Shown one piece after another: positions 9,257 to 18,487 of a stretch of 64,000 nt of DNA. How positions within the stretch are numbered: position 1 is the stretch's first letter; each line of letters starts with the position of its first letter. The position numbers and the translations under genes are program-made. Origin of the DNA: Vibrio hepatarius (GTDB lineage: Bacteria > Pseudomonadota > Gammaproteobacteria > Enterobacterales > Vibrionaceae); the NCBI RefSeq assembly GCF_001274785.1, contig NZ_LHPI01000019.1, positions 124,001 through 188,000 of the forward strand, read 5' to 3'. The notes below the pieces were generated by a model. It was not told where the DNA came from. It searched no databases and saw only the letters and a list, made by a program, of their open reading frames with translations.

Positions 9257-11272
9257 ATGATTTCTCAGCATTTGATGAATATTCAATCTGCGGTGACCGA
9301 TGAAATCATCCGCCAACAGTATGAGGTATACCCTCGAGCCAGTTGGTACAAGCATTTATCTAATTGGCAGCAAAGTTTCTGCCATGAGAGCGGTTGGTAC
9401 GATATTGATTTGCCGGATGCTGAGCAAGATGGTGAAGTCATGCGTACCTACTTACAGCGAGTATTGTTGTTGGCGTGCGAATATCGCAGCAATCAAAGCT
9501 CAGTGGCGGCTGAGCTGGCGCTAGAGGCTCTGCAATATTGGTATCGTGTTAATCCACAGAACTGGAACTGGTGGTGGAATCAGATCGGCAAGCAGCGTTT
9601 GTTAGGCCCGATAGCTTTGTTGCTGTCATCGAAACTAACCCCTGCATTAAAAGCGCAGTTGAGTGCCGATTTCCCAACCTGCGCGACGATGACGGGTGCG
9701 AACAAAGCTGACCTTGCCCACGCTATGGCATTTGGCGCACTGCTAAGCAGCGATGAAACACGGTTCAAAGCCGCGATGGAAGACATCTGTAACACTATCT
9801 GTGTGACCGAAGATGAAGGTATTCAGGCCGATTACTCTTACCAACAACACGGCCCGCAATTGCAAAACGGTGGCTACGGCGAGTCGTTTTACAACGTAGC
9901 GCTGCCTTGGTGTTATGCCACGCACAATACGCCATTTGCATTTCCAAAACATCTTCAGTGGATACTGGGCGAATACTTCTTGCTCGGTAGCGTCTGGATG
10001 ACTCGAAATGGCCAGTGGGATTACAACGTATGTGGTAGGGCGATTGCCAAACCCGATCTGGAAAAGCCTTATAGTAGCGAGATTCTTGGCGCGCAAGCTC
10101 GGATGCTGAAAGCGGTTTTTCCTCAGGATGCTTGTTTATTTGACAGCTACATTGCGCACTTGAATGGTGACAGCTATCCCTTCGTTGGCTACAAGCATTT
10201 TTGGCGCTCTGACTATGCAGTGTCGGTATCAGACCGTTACTCAGTGACGGTGAAAGCCAACTCATCGCGGACTAAGCCAATCGAAACCGGTAACCAGGAA
10301 AACTTGCTCGGGTATTGGTTAGGTTTTGGCAGCATGAATATTGGGGTTAATGGGTTGGAATACCGCGATATCTTCCCAATGTGGGATTGGTGTCGGGTTC
10401 CTGGCGTGACCAACCCGCAAGTCGCAATGCCCGCGCATGAGTGGGGTAGAATTGAGCAGCACACCCATTGGACGGGAGGCGTATCGAATAGTCGCTGGGG
10501 CATTTTTACGTTTGAACTAGACGTGCAGCAAACTCAAGCTCTGAAATCATGGTTCTTCTTTGGCGATATTGTGGTTGCGTTGGGGGCAGGTATTCGTTCA
10601 ACTCATCCGCAGCCAGTCGTCACGACCATTAACCAGTGCCATTATGAAAGTCGATTGTGGAGAGATGGTATCGCTGAATCTGGCGAGCTCAATGCTCACG
10701 TGCAGCATTGGCTTCATCATGGCAACGTCGGTTATGTGTTGCACAGTGCCAGTGCTGATCTGAAGTGCGAAACGCGCTCTTCTTCTTGGCAGTTGATTAA
10801 CCAACATTTGAGTGACCACCGCCTAGACGCAGAAGTGTTTGAGCTGACAATTAACCATGGTGTTTGCCCAAATGACGCGAGCTATCAATATACACTCTTA
10901 CCAGGCGCGAATGTTGAGCAAACGCGGCAATACGCTGACGCACCCAAGGCGCGAGTGATATCGAATAGCAAGCGCACTCAAGCGGTGATGCTCGATAAGT
11001 GGATCGGTTGCGTGTTTTATCAAGCGGCGACGTTGAACCTCGAAAGTGGATTGTCGATCCAAGTCGATCAACCATGCGTAATTGCGTGTGAGAGCGAAGC
11101 GCATTGTTATAGCCTTTCCGTGGCAACGCCAGGACGTGGTACCACTGTAAACATTGTGATTGTTGAGCAAGGGCGCACATACCAAACGCAAATGTGTACA
11201 CATTCAGATGCAGCCAGATTAGGTGAAAGTGTCCATTGTTACATTACCAAAAGCGTCAAATCTTGCGTTTAA
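9257..11272 (+). CDS. PL8-family polysaccharide lyase, cytoplasmic form
   Basis: The 671-residue protein resembles PL8 lyases (hyaluronate, chondroitin AC and xanthan lyases). Visible landmarks are NWWWNQIG (104-111), Asn149 in TGANKAD, QQHG (His198) and GGYGESF (Tyr207), matching the catalytic Asn, His and Tyr of the family, and a later beta-rich part with DIFPMWDWCRVPGVT. It beta-eliminates at uronic acid residues, leaving unsaturated ends for GH88. It starts without any signal peptide, unlike its paralogue at 11546-14116, so it probably shortens imported oligosaccharides. The ATG at 9257 has AGGGA 11 bases upstream. It has a terminator on each side. Confidence 0.88.
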   Translation: MISQHLMNIQSAVTDEIIRQQYEVYPRASWYKHLSNWQQSFCHESGWYDIDLPDAEQDGEVMRTYLQRVLLLACEYRSNQSSVAAELALEALQYWYRVNPQNWNWWWNQIGKQRLLGPIALLLSSKLTPALKAQLSADFPTCATMTGANKADLAHAMAFGALLSSDETRFKAAMEDICNTICVTEDEGIQADYSYQQHGPQLQNGGYGESFYNVALPWCYATHNTPFAFPKHLQWILGEYFLLGSVWMTRNGQWDYNVCGRAIAKPDLEKPYSSEILGAQARMLKAVFPQDACLFDSYIAHLNGDSYPFVGYKHFWRSDYAVSVSDRYSVTVKANSSRTKPIETGNQENLLGYWLGFGSMNIGVNGLEYRDIFPMWDWCRVPGVTNPQVAMPAHEWGRIEQHTHWTGGVSNSRWGIFTFELDVQQTQALKSWFFFGDIVVALGAGIRSTHPQPVVTTINQCHYESRLWRDGIAESGELNAHVQHWLHHGNVGYVLHSASADLKCETRSSSWQLINQHLSDHRLDAEVFELTINHGVCPNDASYQYTLLPGANVEQTRQYADAPKARVISNSKRTQAVMLDKWIGCVFYQAATLNLESGLSIQVDQPCVIACESEAHCYSLSVATPGRGTTVNIVIVEQGRTYQTQMCTHSDAARLGESVHCYITKSVKSCV

Positions 11273-11316
11273 TTGTTTGAGCAATAGCGTTCTATTTCAC
11301 CCTCTATTTTATACAT

Positions 11317-11340
11317 TAAGGTGCTTACGCACCTTATTTT
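11317..11340 (+). terminator. terminator after cytoplasmic PL8 gene
   Basis: TAAGGTGC-ttac-GCACCTTA hairpin followed by TTTT. Confidence 0.82.
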
Positions 11341-11438
11341 GTATTAACGAGGGATAGCTTAGATCTCTGGCAACAGTTTGTAAGTAACGAATGAATGCAA
11401 TCGCTCAAAATAAGATCAAAACCATATTTTCACAAAAA

Positions 11439-11453
11439 TAAAATACAATTTCA
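11439..11453. promoter_or_regulatory. candidate KdgR-type operator upstream of secreted PL8 gene
   Basis: TAAAATACAATTTCA fits TNAAANNNNRTTTNA with A at the central R position; about 93 bases before the ATG at 11546. Weaker than the sites with a CG core. Confidence 0.45.
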
Positions 11454-11545
11454 TTTTGTTGGTTGTAATGTGGGGCGAGTGTTTAAAGTCGATGAAAAGA
11501 ACACATCTCACCGTTTTTATAACTACCTTACGCGAGAACAATAAG

Positions 11546-14116
11546 ATGAAATTAAAACTCACTGCAAAACAATGGGTGCTCCCCGCACTCTTAATATGCC
11601 AGCCTGCTTTGGCGAATGAATTAACGACATTATCGCAACGTGTTGCACCAGATTTTGCTATTGCTGAATCAGTAAAAGTTCAGAGCAAAGACGACACCCT
11701 AGAACAACTCACGGCGCAGTATATTGCTTCACAGCAAGCGGATGGTAGCTGGCCAGATATTGATTACAGCGTGATCCTCACCGACGAAGCCCCATTTCGT
11801 GCTCACCTAGATCGTATCGTCACCTTGGCTTCTGCGTCTCACTTAAATAACGATGTCAACGCCGCGCAAGCTGCGATTTTGGCGATTGATTATTGGTACT
11901 CAACCGACCGTACGAGTAAAAACTGGTGGTGGAACGAAATTGGTAAACAGTTGAGATTAGGTCCTGCCGCTTTAATGTTGGGTGACCAGTTACCAACAAG
12001 CTTAATTAACTCAATCGCCGCAGATATGCCGTTAGCGCCATATAAAACTGGTGCCAACCGGACCGATATTTCTAAAGGCGTCATATTTGGCGGACTACTC
12101 AATAACGATCCGTTACAAGTTCAAAAAGGTCTAGATGGTATTGAAGAAACCATTATTGTGACGGAAGACGAAGGTGTGCAGTCCGATTACTCGTTCCAAC
12201 AACACGGCCCACAGTTGTACATCGGTGGTTATGGTGAAGTCTTCTTTGGCGCGGCTTCTTACTGGGCGTACCAAGTGCGTGACTTACAATGGAAGTTTGC
12301 CGCAGACAAGGTCGATGTGTTGGTGAACTATTTCCTTGAAGGGGTTCGCTGGGCAAACAGCCATGGCACATTGGATTACAACTCCCGTGGGCGAGGTATC
12401 AGCCGATCGGCAACTTTGGATCGAACCAGTCTTATCAATCAAGCGGATTACATTGCGGCACTGAAACCGAGCAGAGCCACCGAAGCTGCTCAATTTAAGC
12501 AACATATCCAGGGTATGAACTCAGGGCTTGAAGGTTACAAGCAGTTCTGGCGCTCGGATTATGCGACCAAAATTGGCGCTGACCACTTTATCGGTATCAA
12601 GATGAACTCCAACCGCATTCGTCCAACGGAAGCGGGCAACGGTGAAAACTTACTGGGTAACTGGTTGGGTTTCGGTAGTACCTTTATCATGCAGCGTGGG
12701 GATGAGTACCACAACTTATTCCCAGTGTGGAACTGGGCTCTAGTTCCGGGTGTTACCTCGCCACAGTTCGCGACTAAACCAGCAGACTGGGGCCGTATCG
12801 AAATGCAAACGTCTTTCGTCGGTGGTGTCTCTGACGGCACATACGGCGTGTCGGTCATGGATATGGACGCGTATTCTACGCAAGCCAAGAAAGCATGGTT
12901 TAGCTTTAAAGATGAACTGGTTGCTCTTGGCGCGGGAATCGCATCGACGCGTACAGAATATGTGAATACTACCGTTAACCAAACCCGCTTGAATGGCCCG
13001 GTCACTGTGGATGGACAGGTCTATCAAAAAGGCAGTCGCCAACTTGTGGGTTCTTCTTGGGTTCATCATGATGGCGTTGGCTACGTCTTCCCAGATTTCT
13101 GGTACGGTCAGATGGAAAACGATACCAAGCAAGGTAACTGGCGTGCGATCAACAACGGTCAGCCGGATCAAGTGGTATCGGATGACGTGTTTATGCTGAG
13201 AATCGGTCACAGTTGGCAGCCAACCAATGCGTCTTACCAGTACATTATTTTACCTGAAAGCACGGCCAACGATACTCAGGCATATGCAGCGAATAAGCCA
13301 ATCACTGTCCTGAGTAATACTGATACGCTACAAGCGGTTACTCACAGCCAGCTTAAGGTCACGGGAATTGTTTTCCACCAAGCAGGAAGCCTTGTACTGA
13401 GCAGCGGCAAAGAGATCGCGGTTGATAAACCAAGCGTGGTATTGGTGAACGAATCTAAAGCCGAACCTGAAGTGACTGTTGCTACGCCGGGTAAGGGCAC
13501 GCAAGTCAACGTGACTTTGACCAATAACGGACAAGCGCAAGCGACAACGGTTGTGACGTCAGCAGAGAAACGTTGGATGGGTAAAAGTGTGGTGGTGGAT
13601 TTCAACGCGCCAGTATTACCACCGCAAAAAGAAACCGTGGCGGCTCAATCGGATGCTTTCGTGCGTGACGGTCAGTACGCTTCACAAAGCTATGGCAACA
13701 ACAGCTATCTAGTGGTGAAAAGTGATGGTAGCGGTTATAGCCGTAAAACCGCATTGAAATTTGACCTAACCGGCTTGGATCTTACCAGTTCGTCAACAGC
13801 GTTGTTGCGCTTACACATCCGTAACGTCAACGCGGATGCTAGCCGTGATATTACCGTTTCTCGTTTGTCGGGCTCTAACTGGCAAGAGAGTAATCTAACT
13901 TGGAATACTCTACCTGCTGTCGACCAAGTTGGTGCAAGCGTGGCGATCACGCCAAGCCAGATCGGTACCTGGTTGGAAGTGGATGTCAGCAATTTGATTC
14001 AAGCGGGCACTCTTTCCCTGTTGCTGGAAAACAATGGTCCAGCAAGTGGCAAGTCAGATGTCAGTTTCTCTAGTCGAGAAAGTGGTAGTGGTCCAGAGTT
14101 GATAGTGACACCATAA
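11546..14116 (+). CDS. secreted PL8-family lyase with C-terminal DNRLRE/CBM96-like domain
   Basis: The 856-residue protein starts with a signal peptide (MKLKLTAKQWVLPALLICQP, cleavage after ALA near residue 23). The PL8 region carries NWWWNEIG (126-133), TGANRTD (Asn171), QQHG (His220), GGYGEVF (Tyr229) and NSRGRG. About residues 690-856 form a beta domain of the DNRLRE/CBM96 type (SDAFVRDG, YSRKTALKFDL, WQESNLTWNT), probably for binding polysaccharide. The ATG at 11546 gives the signal peptide; earlier in-frame starts do not. It should make the first extracellular cuts, leaving unsaturated oligosaccharides. Chondroitin-, hyaluronan- or other uronan-type specificity is not resolved. Confidence 0.9.
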   Translation: MKLKLTAKQWVLPALLICQPALANELTTLSQRVAPDFAIAESVKVQSKDDTLEQLTAQYIASQQADGSWPDIDYSVILTDEAPFRAHLDRIVTLASASHLNNDVNAAQAAILAIDYWYSTDRTSKNWWWNEIGKQLRLGPAALMLGDQLPTSLINSIAADMPLAPYKTGANRTDISKGVIFGGLLNNDPLQVQKGLDGIEETIIVTEDEGVQSDYSFQQHGPQLYIGGYGEVFFGAASYWAYQVRDLQWKFAADKVDVLVNYFLEGVRWANSHGTLDYNSRGRGISRSATLDRTSLINQADYIAALKPSRATEAAQFKQHIQGMNSGLEGYKQFWRSDYATKIGADHFIGIKMNSNRIRPTEAGNGENLLGNWLGFGSTFIMQRGDEYHNLFPVWNWALVPGVTSPQFATKPADWGRIEMQTSFVGGVSDGTYGVSVMDMDAYSTQAKKAWFSFKDELVALGAGIASTRTEYVNTTVNQTRLNGPVTVDGQVYQKGSRQLVGSSWVHHDGVGYVFPDFWYGQMENDTKQGNWRAINNGQPDQVVSDDVFMLRIGHSWQPTNASYQYIILPESTANDTQAYAANKPITVLSNTDTLQAVTHSQLKVTGIVFHQAGSLVLSSGKEIAVDKPSVVLVNESKAEPEVTVATPGKGTQVNVTLTNNGQAQATTVVTSAEKRWMGKSVVVDFNAPVLPPQKETVAAQSDAFVRDGQYASQSYGNNSYLVVKSDGSGYSRKTALKFDLTGLDLTSSSTALLRLHIRNVNADASRDITVSRLSGSNWQESNLTWNTLPAVDQVGASVAITPSQIGTWLEVDVSNLIQAGTLSLLLENNGPASGKSDVSFSSRESGSGPELIVTP

Positions 14117-14120
14117 AAAC

Positions 14121-14149
14121 AAAGCCCAGCGATATCGCTGGGCTTTTTA
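14121..14149. terminator. bidirectional terminator between convergent PL8 and sulfatase genes
   Basis: AAAGCCCAGCGAT and its complement form a 13-base perfect stem with T runs on the plus side and A runs on the other. Confidence 0.9.
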
Positions 14150-14183
14150 GTTTCTGAGTCAAACAAGTCAAAGGAGTCAAAGC

Positions 14184-15650
14184 TTAGCGAGTTTTCTCGC
14201 TGTTAATCACATCTTGCAGCTTTTCTTCTAGCTCGGCCACTTTCTCTGGCATCTGCTCTGCTAAGTTCACCACTTGACCAACATCGTCATGAAGGTCGAA
14301 CAGCTGCGGTTTAGATAAGTTGCCTTTTTCATTGCCTGTGTATTGGCAGACAAAATCATCGTCGTGTGGCGGAATGTAAGCATAGCGCTGGTCACGGAAG
14401 ACTTTCTTGTATTGCATCCCTTCTAGCACCATTGAGTCTCTACCATGTGTATCGCGGCCAGTTAACGTCTCAAGTAGTGCTTGGCTATCTGGTGCTTCTA
14501 CCGAATCAAGCGGCTGATTCACTATTTGTGCGAACGAATGATACAAGTCAACCTGATTGAACAGTGCGTCGGTTTCGCCTGGTTGAATTTGCGCAGGCCA
14601 GCGAACAATAAACGGTACTCGGGTTCCGCCTTCAAACAGACTGTATTTGCCTCCGCGCAGTGGGCCAGCCATGCGATGATCACCGTTAAACTCAACCGCT
14701 TGATCCTTATAACCGTCGTTCAATACTGGACCATTGTCACTCGAGAAGATCACTAGCGTGTTGTCTTTCAGGCCCAGCGATTCTAATCGATCTAACACCT
14801 TACCGATGCACCAGTCCATTTCGACGATCACATCGCCGCGTACACCATGAGGCGTCACACCTCTAAAGCGTGGGTTCGGGATGCGCGGGACGTGTGGTTG
14901 GTGCAGAGCGTAGTAGAGGAAAAACGGTTCATCTTGATTCCGCTCGATAAACTCAATCGCTTTGTCCGCGAATACTTCTCCCATGGTCTCATCGTCCCAA
15001 ATAGCGGATTGACCACCGCGCATGTGACCGATACGGCTGACGCCATTGATGATGGTGCCGTCGTGACCATGATCGTACATCACATCCAATAGCTCTGGGT
15101 TATGACGACCAGTGGGTACGTCAGCAAACGCTTTATCCCAGTCGTAGGTCACTTCAATTGGGTCAGCAGGGTCAAGATCATCGACATGACGATTGTCGAT
15201 GTAGACACACGGTACGCGGTCATTGGTCGCGGCCATAATATACGAATCGTCAAAGCCAACATCGTTAGGCGTGCCTTGAATTTCGCGATTGAAATCGAGG
15301 TCACCATCACCGAGACCAAGGTGCCATTTACCGACAATACCGGTTCGGTAACCGACTTTTTGCAGCATTTTCGGCATGGTGTTGTCGCGAATGCCGATGA
15401 TCTGCGGTGCGTCGCCCGGCAGTACCGCAGCATCTGGGTTGCGCCACGGGTAAGAGCCAGTTAATAAGCTATAACGCGAAGGGGTACAGGTCGCCGCAGT
15501 CGCGTAACCTTGGTGGAATTTAAGACCTTCTTCAGCCAATTTGTCTAGGTTCGGTGTTGGAATGTCGTTGGCGCCATAGCAGCTAACGTCGCCAAAACCT
15601 AAGTCGTCAGCGTAGATGATGATGATATTTGGGTGCTTAGTGTCACTCAT
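14184..15650 (-). CDS. formylglycine-dependent sulfatase A
   Basis: The 488-residue protein is a type I sulfatase: metal-binding DD at residues 15-16, the maturation motif CTPSR (Cys55) followed by YSLLTG, GKWHLG, and SSDNGP in the middle. The cysteine becomes formylglycine and hydrolyses sulfate esters. It resembles the arylsulfatase/N-acetylgalactosamine-6-sulfatase branch, but the position cleaved cannot be assigned by eye. There is no signal peptide, so desulfation is cytoplasmic. Its start lies 3 bases after the stop of sulfatase B, forming a two-gene operon served by the nearby maturase. Confidence 0.93.
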   Translation of the reverse strand: MSDTKHPNIIIIYADDLGFGDVSCYGANDIPTPNLDKLAEEGLKFHQGYATAATCTPSRYSLLTGSYPWRNPDAAVLPGDAPQIIGIRDNTMPKMLQKVGYRTGIVGKWHLGLGDGDLDFNREIQGTPNDVGFDDSYIMAATNDRVPCVYIDNRHVDDLDPADPIEVTYDWDKAFADVPTGRHNPELLDVMYDHGHDGTIINGVSRIGHMRGGQSAIWDDETMGEVFADKAIEFIERNQDEPFFLYYALHQPHVPRIPNPRFRGVTPHGVRGDVIVEMDWCIGKVLDRLESLGLKDNTLVIFSSDNGPVLNDGYKDQAVEFNGDHRMAGPLRGGKYSLFEGGTRVPFIVRWPAQIQPGETDALFNQVDLYHSFAQIVNQPLDSVEAPDSQALLETLTGRDTHGRDSMVLEGMQYKKVFRDQRYAYIPPHDDDFVCQYTGNEKGNLSKPQLFDLHDDVGQVVNLAEQMPEKVAELEEKLQDVINSEKTR

Positions 15651-15653
15651 TCG

Positions 15654-17132
15654 TTATCCTTGATTGGTAAATAGTGGGTACGGCAATAGCTCTGCGAGCA
15701 CGTTGTCGGTCACCCAAGGGTCATTGGTTCGCACCAGTTCTTCCGCTAAAGCAGCGAGTAAACTGCGCTCTAAAGGTGCGCTTGGGGTGAAGGAAAGATT
15801 GTGGAGTTGATAAGGGTCGTGGTGGTTATCGAAAAACAGTATGCGGCTTAAGTTAGCGTTACCGTCGATTTCTAATGCTAATGAATAGCGGTTGGTTTTG
15901 ATTCCACGGCTGACAGGGAAGTAGTCAACCACCTTATTGTCATGGTCGCGTTTGCCATCAATGTTCTTGATATACAGCGCGCTCTTTGGCAACTCAGTGC
16001 CGATATCGGTTTTGAATGCCGACGCTAAATTTCGGCCATGAATGCCTCTTGGGCTGAGTGAATCCAGCCCCATCGCGCCCAAAATAGTCGGCATGATGTC
16101 GGCACTGCTTAGGAATACAGGGTTTTGCTTTGCGTGATTCTGCTGAGCCGTTTTAACGATAAAAGGCACCGAGAACGCTTCGTTATAGATGCAGTTCTTG
16201 GCGTCGTTTACGCCTTGGCTACATAAGGTTTCGCCGTGGTCGCTGGTAAACACCACAACGGTGTTATCCCATTCGCCGAGTGCTTTCAGTGTCTCGACCA
16301 AGCGACCGAACTCACTGTCTGTTCCCGTCACATTGGCAAAGTAATAGGGCGCGCTATGTGCCTTCTCGAGGCTTGTATCGGCATTGTCACGCAGCAACAG
16401 CTCATCTATTGGCGTGTCTTTGTAACGTAGCCAATCCTCTAAGCGGCAATCGTCAAGACTGTCATATGGGCTGTGCGGCGGGTTCATTGAAATAAACAGC
16501 GCAAATGGTTTGTCTCCGTCGCGCTCGCCATTCTCATTTTTTAGGTACTCAATCGCCTTGTCGGTTTCATGTTCTGCCGACCACACCTTTGGCTCATGAC
16601 GACGACCGTGGGTGTCGTAGTAGTGCGGATTGTTGTGCTCATCAAACGTACCGTAACCATACCAATAATCGATGCCATGACGGCGTTGCGGCTCGGTGTA
16701 TGAGTCCCAAGCGGGAACATTTGGGTCAACATAGTGGCCAGGCTTAGCTGGATCGTTTGGCGTTGGGACGTCCAAATGCCACTTACCGATGTAACCGATG
16801 TGATAGCCAGCCATGGAAAGGGCATCTGTAAAGCAAATCGCGGTTTCGGGTAACTCGGAGTTCACGCGGTCTGAGTTACAGTTTAGCGGTACGCCGCTGC
16901 GTGACGGAAATTGTCCGGTCATTAGGCTGCCACGGTGCGGGCTACAAACCGGGCAGTTGCTCACGGCGTTGTTGAGCAGAGTCGATTGCTTGATAAAAGC
17001 GTCAAGGTTCGGTGTGTAAACAGGGTCTCCCACACCGGGAATAAAATCGCGATAGTCGGGATCTTGCCAGATACCCAACGACATCAGTCGGAACTGATCG
17101 GGGAAGACATAAAGTAGATTGGGCTTTTTCAT
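15654..17132 (-). CDS. formylglycine-dependent sulfatase B (CSPHR motif)
   Basis: The 492-residue protein is a type I sulfatase with motif CSPHR (Cys63) followed by GSLMTG, GKWHLD, and TSDHGE near the middle. The metal-site region near the start is PDQFR rather than the common DD, as in one sulfatase branch. It lacks a signal peptide. It is the first gene of the minus-strand operon with sulfatase A, divergent from the maturase gene; two KdgR-type sites lie in the 135-base shared promoter region. Substrate position is unknown; a third, clearly different sulfatase lies at 18488-19939. Confidence 0.92.
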   Translation of the reverse strand: MKKPNLLYVFPDQFRLMSLGIWQDPDYRDFIPGVGDPVYTPNLDAFIKQSTLLNNAVSNCPVCSPHRGSLMTGQFPSRSGVPLNCNSDRVNSELPETAICFTDALSMAGYHIGYIGKWHLDVPTPNDPAKPGHYVDPNVPAWDSYTEPQRRHGIDYWYGYGTFDEHNNPHYYDTHGRRHEPKVWSAEHETDKAIEYLKNENGERDGDKPFALFISMNPPHSPYDSLDDCRLEDWLRYKDTPIDELLLRDNADTSLEKAHSAPYYFANVTGTDSEFGRLVETLKALGEWDNTVVVFTSDHGETLCSQGVNDAKNCIYNEAFSVPFIVKTAQQNHAKQNPVFLSSADIMPTILGAMGLDSLSPRGIHGRNLASAFKTDIGTELPKSALYIKNIDGKRDHDNKVVDYFPVSRGIKTNRYSLALEIDGNANLSRILFFDNHHDPYQLHNLSFTPSAPLERSLLAALAEELVRTNDPWVTDNVLAELLPYPLFTNQG

Positions 17133-17166
17133 GATTCACAATAGTAAAGAATTTAAAATATTATAT

Positions 17167-17181
17167 TGAAACGTCGTTTTA
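17167..17181. promoter_or_regulatory. KdgR-type operator, sulfatase B/anSME divergent promoter (1)
   Basis: TGAAACGTCGTTTTA, an inverted repeat with a CG-containing core, 35 bases before the sulfatase B start. Confidence 0.75.
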
Positions 17182-17216
17182 AAATTGTTGTTTGTGATCA
17201 CGGATTGATAATAAAT

Positions 17217-17231
17217 TAAAATGGCGTTTTA
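17217..17231. promoter_or_regulatory. KdgR-type operator, sulfatase B/anSME divergent promoter (2)
   Basis: TAAAATGGCGTTTTA, 50 bases from the first site and 36 bases before the anSME start. Confidence 0.7.
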
Positions 17232-17267
17232 AAATAAAGCGTCAATAATGCAAAAGGCGTAGTTCAA

Positions 17268-18470
17268 GTGTCACTCATCATTCCCACCAGTAAAGTTAAA
17301 GCAAAGCGTCCGTTTCATATTCTGTCTAAACCGATTGGACCTCTGTGTAACCTGGACTGCGAGTATTGCTTCTATCTCGACAAAACCGACTATTACCCAG
17401 AAACCAGGCAGTTTGATATGGGTGACACCACGCTAGAGGCACACGTAAAAAACTACATTGAGAGTCAACCGGTTGGCTGTCGTGAAGTGACATTTGGTTG
17501 GCAGGGCGGGGAACCTACACTTAGAGGGTTGGATTTTTTTCGTCAAGCGGTGGCGTTACAGCAGAAGTACGCGCGTCCGGGAATGAAGATCATCAATACT
17601 CTACAAACCAACGGCGTGCTGATTAACGACAACTGGGCTGCCTTTCTTAAACAGCACGAGTTTTTGGTTGGCATCAGTATCGATGGTGACGAAGAGCTGC
17701 ATGACCACTATCGTAAAACACGCAGCGGTAAAGGTTCTTATCGTCAGGTAGTTCAAGGTCTGCAGGTACTGCAAAAGCATCAGGTTGACACTAACGTGCT
17801 GACCGTCATTCAAAACCACAATGGCGACCATGGCAAACGGGTTTACCGACACTTAAAACAACTCGGGGTGAGGTTTATTCAGTTCATCCCGATTGTTGAG
17901 CCAGAAAAAGGCAAAGGTGTCTCTGAGCGAAGCGTATCACCAGCGCAGTTTGGTCAGTTTATGGTGGATGTGTTTGAAGAGTGGCGCAAAGGGGATATCG
18001 GCAAGGTGTACGTTAGCCACTTTGATAATGCGCTTGGCATGCACTTAGGGATGCCGTCGTCTATCTGTGTCCATGCACCTCAGTGCGGTGAGAACCTAGT
18101 GGTCGAGCATAATGGCGACGTATATAGCTGCGACCATTTTGTCTATCCAGAGTTTAAAGTCGGCAACATCAATCAGCGTGATTATCCTGACTTGATTGAA
18201 ACGCCCATCCAGCAACAGTTTTCTACCCGAAAGCCGATTGGTAGCCAAACCCATTGTCAGCGATGCGACCAGCGTTCGCTTTGTCATGGTGCTTGCCCTG
18301 CGCAGCGCATCGATGAAAATGGCGAGCTCTCAATTTCAGCTAAGCACTACCTGTGCGAAGGGTATTATCAACTGTTCTCACACCTTCGCCCTTATCTTGA
18401 TGCGATGGGACAATGTTTGCACCGCGGACTACCACCGCTGTATTACGCAAGATTTATGCGCCAGAACTAA
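17268..18470 (+). CDS. anaerobic sulfatase-maturating enzyme (radical SAM, SPASM)
   Basis: The 400-residue protein carries the radical SAM cluster motif CNLDCEYC (Cys27, Cys31, Cys34), then GWQGGEPTL, and a C-terminal SPASM cysteine set (CVHAPQC, VYSCDHF, HCQRCDQRSLCHGAC). Enzymes of this type oxidise the motif cysteine or serine of sulfatases to formylglycine without oxygen, in the cytoplasm. This fits the three sulfatases without signal peptides around it. The start is GTG at 17268; the nearest upstream ATG (17248) runs into a stop. It is divergent from sulfatase B and convergent with sulfatase C. Confidence 0.95.
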   Translation: MSLIIPTSKVKAKRPFHILSKPIGPLCNLDCEYCFYLDKTDYYPETRQFDMGDTTLEAHVKNYIESQPVGCREVTFGWQGGEPTLRGLDFFRQAVALQQKYARPGMKIINTLQTNGVLINDNWAAFLKQHEFLVGISIDGDEELHDHYRKTRSGKGSYRQVVQGLQVLQKHQVDTNVLTVIQNHNGDHGKRVYRHLKQLGVRFIQFIPIVEPEKGKGVSERSVSPAQFGQFMVDVFEEWRKGDIGKVYVSHFDNALGMHLGMPSSICVHAPQCGENLVVEHNGDVYSCDHFVYPEFKVGNINQRDYPDLIETPIQQQFSTRKPIGSQTHCQRCDQRSLCHGACPAQRIDENGELSISAKHYLCEGYYQLFSHLRPYLDAMGQCLHRGLPPLYYARFMRQN

Positions 18471-18480
18471 GCTGGCGCAT
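18456..18480. terminator. hairpin at the convergent anSME/sulfatase C end
   Basis: ATGCGCCAG-aactaag-CTGGCGCAT is a 9-base perfect stem that includes the anSME stop codon. No T run follows, so termination strength is uncertain. Confidence 0.5.
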
Positions 18481-18487
18481 ACATCGC

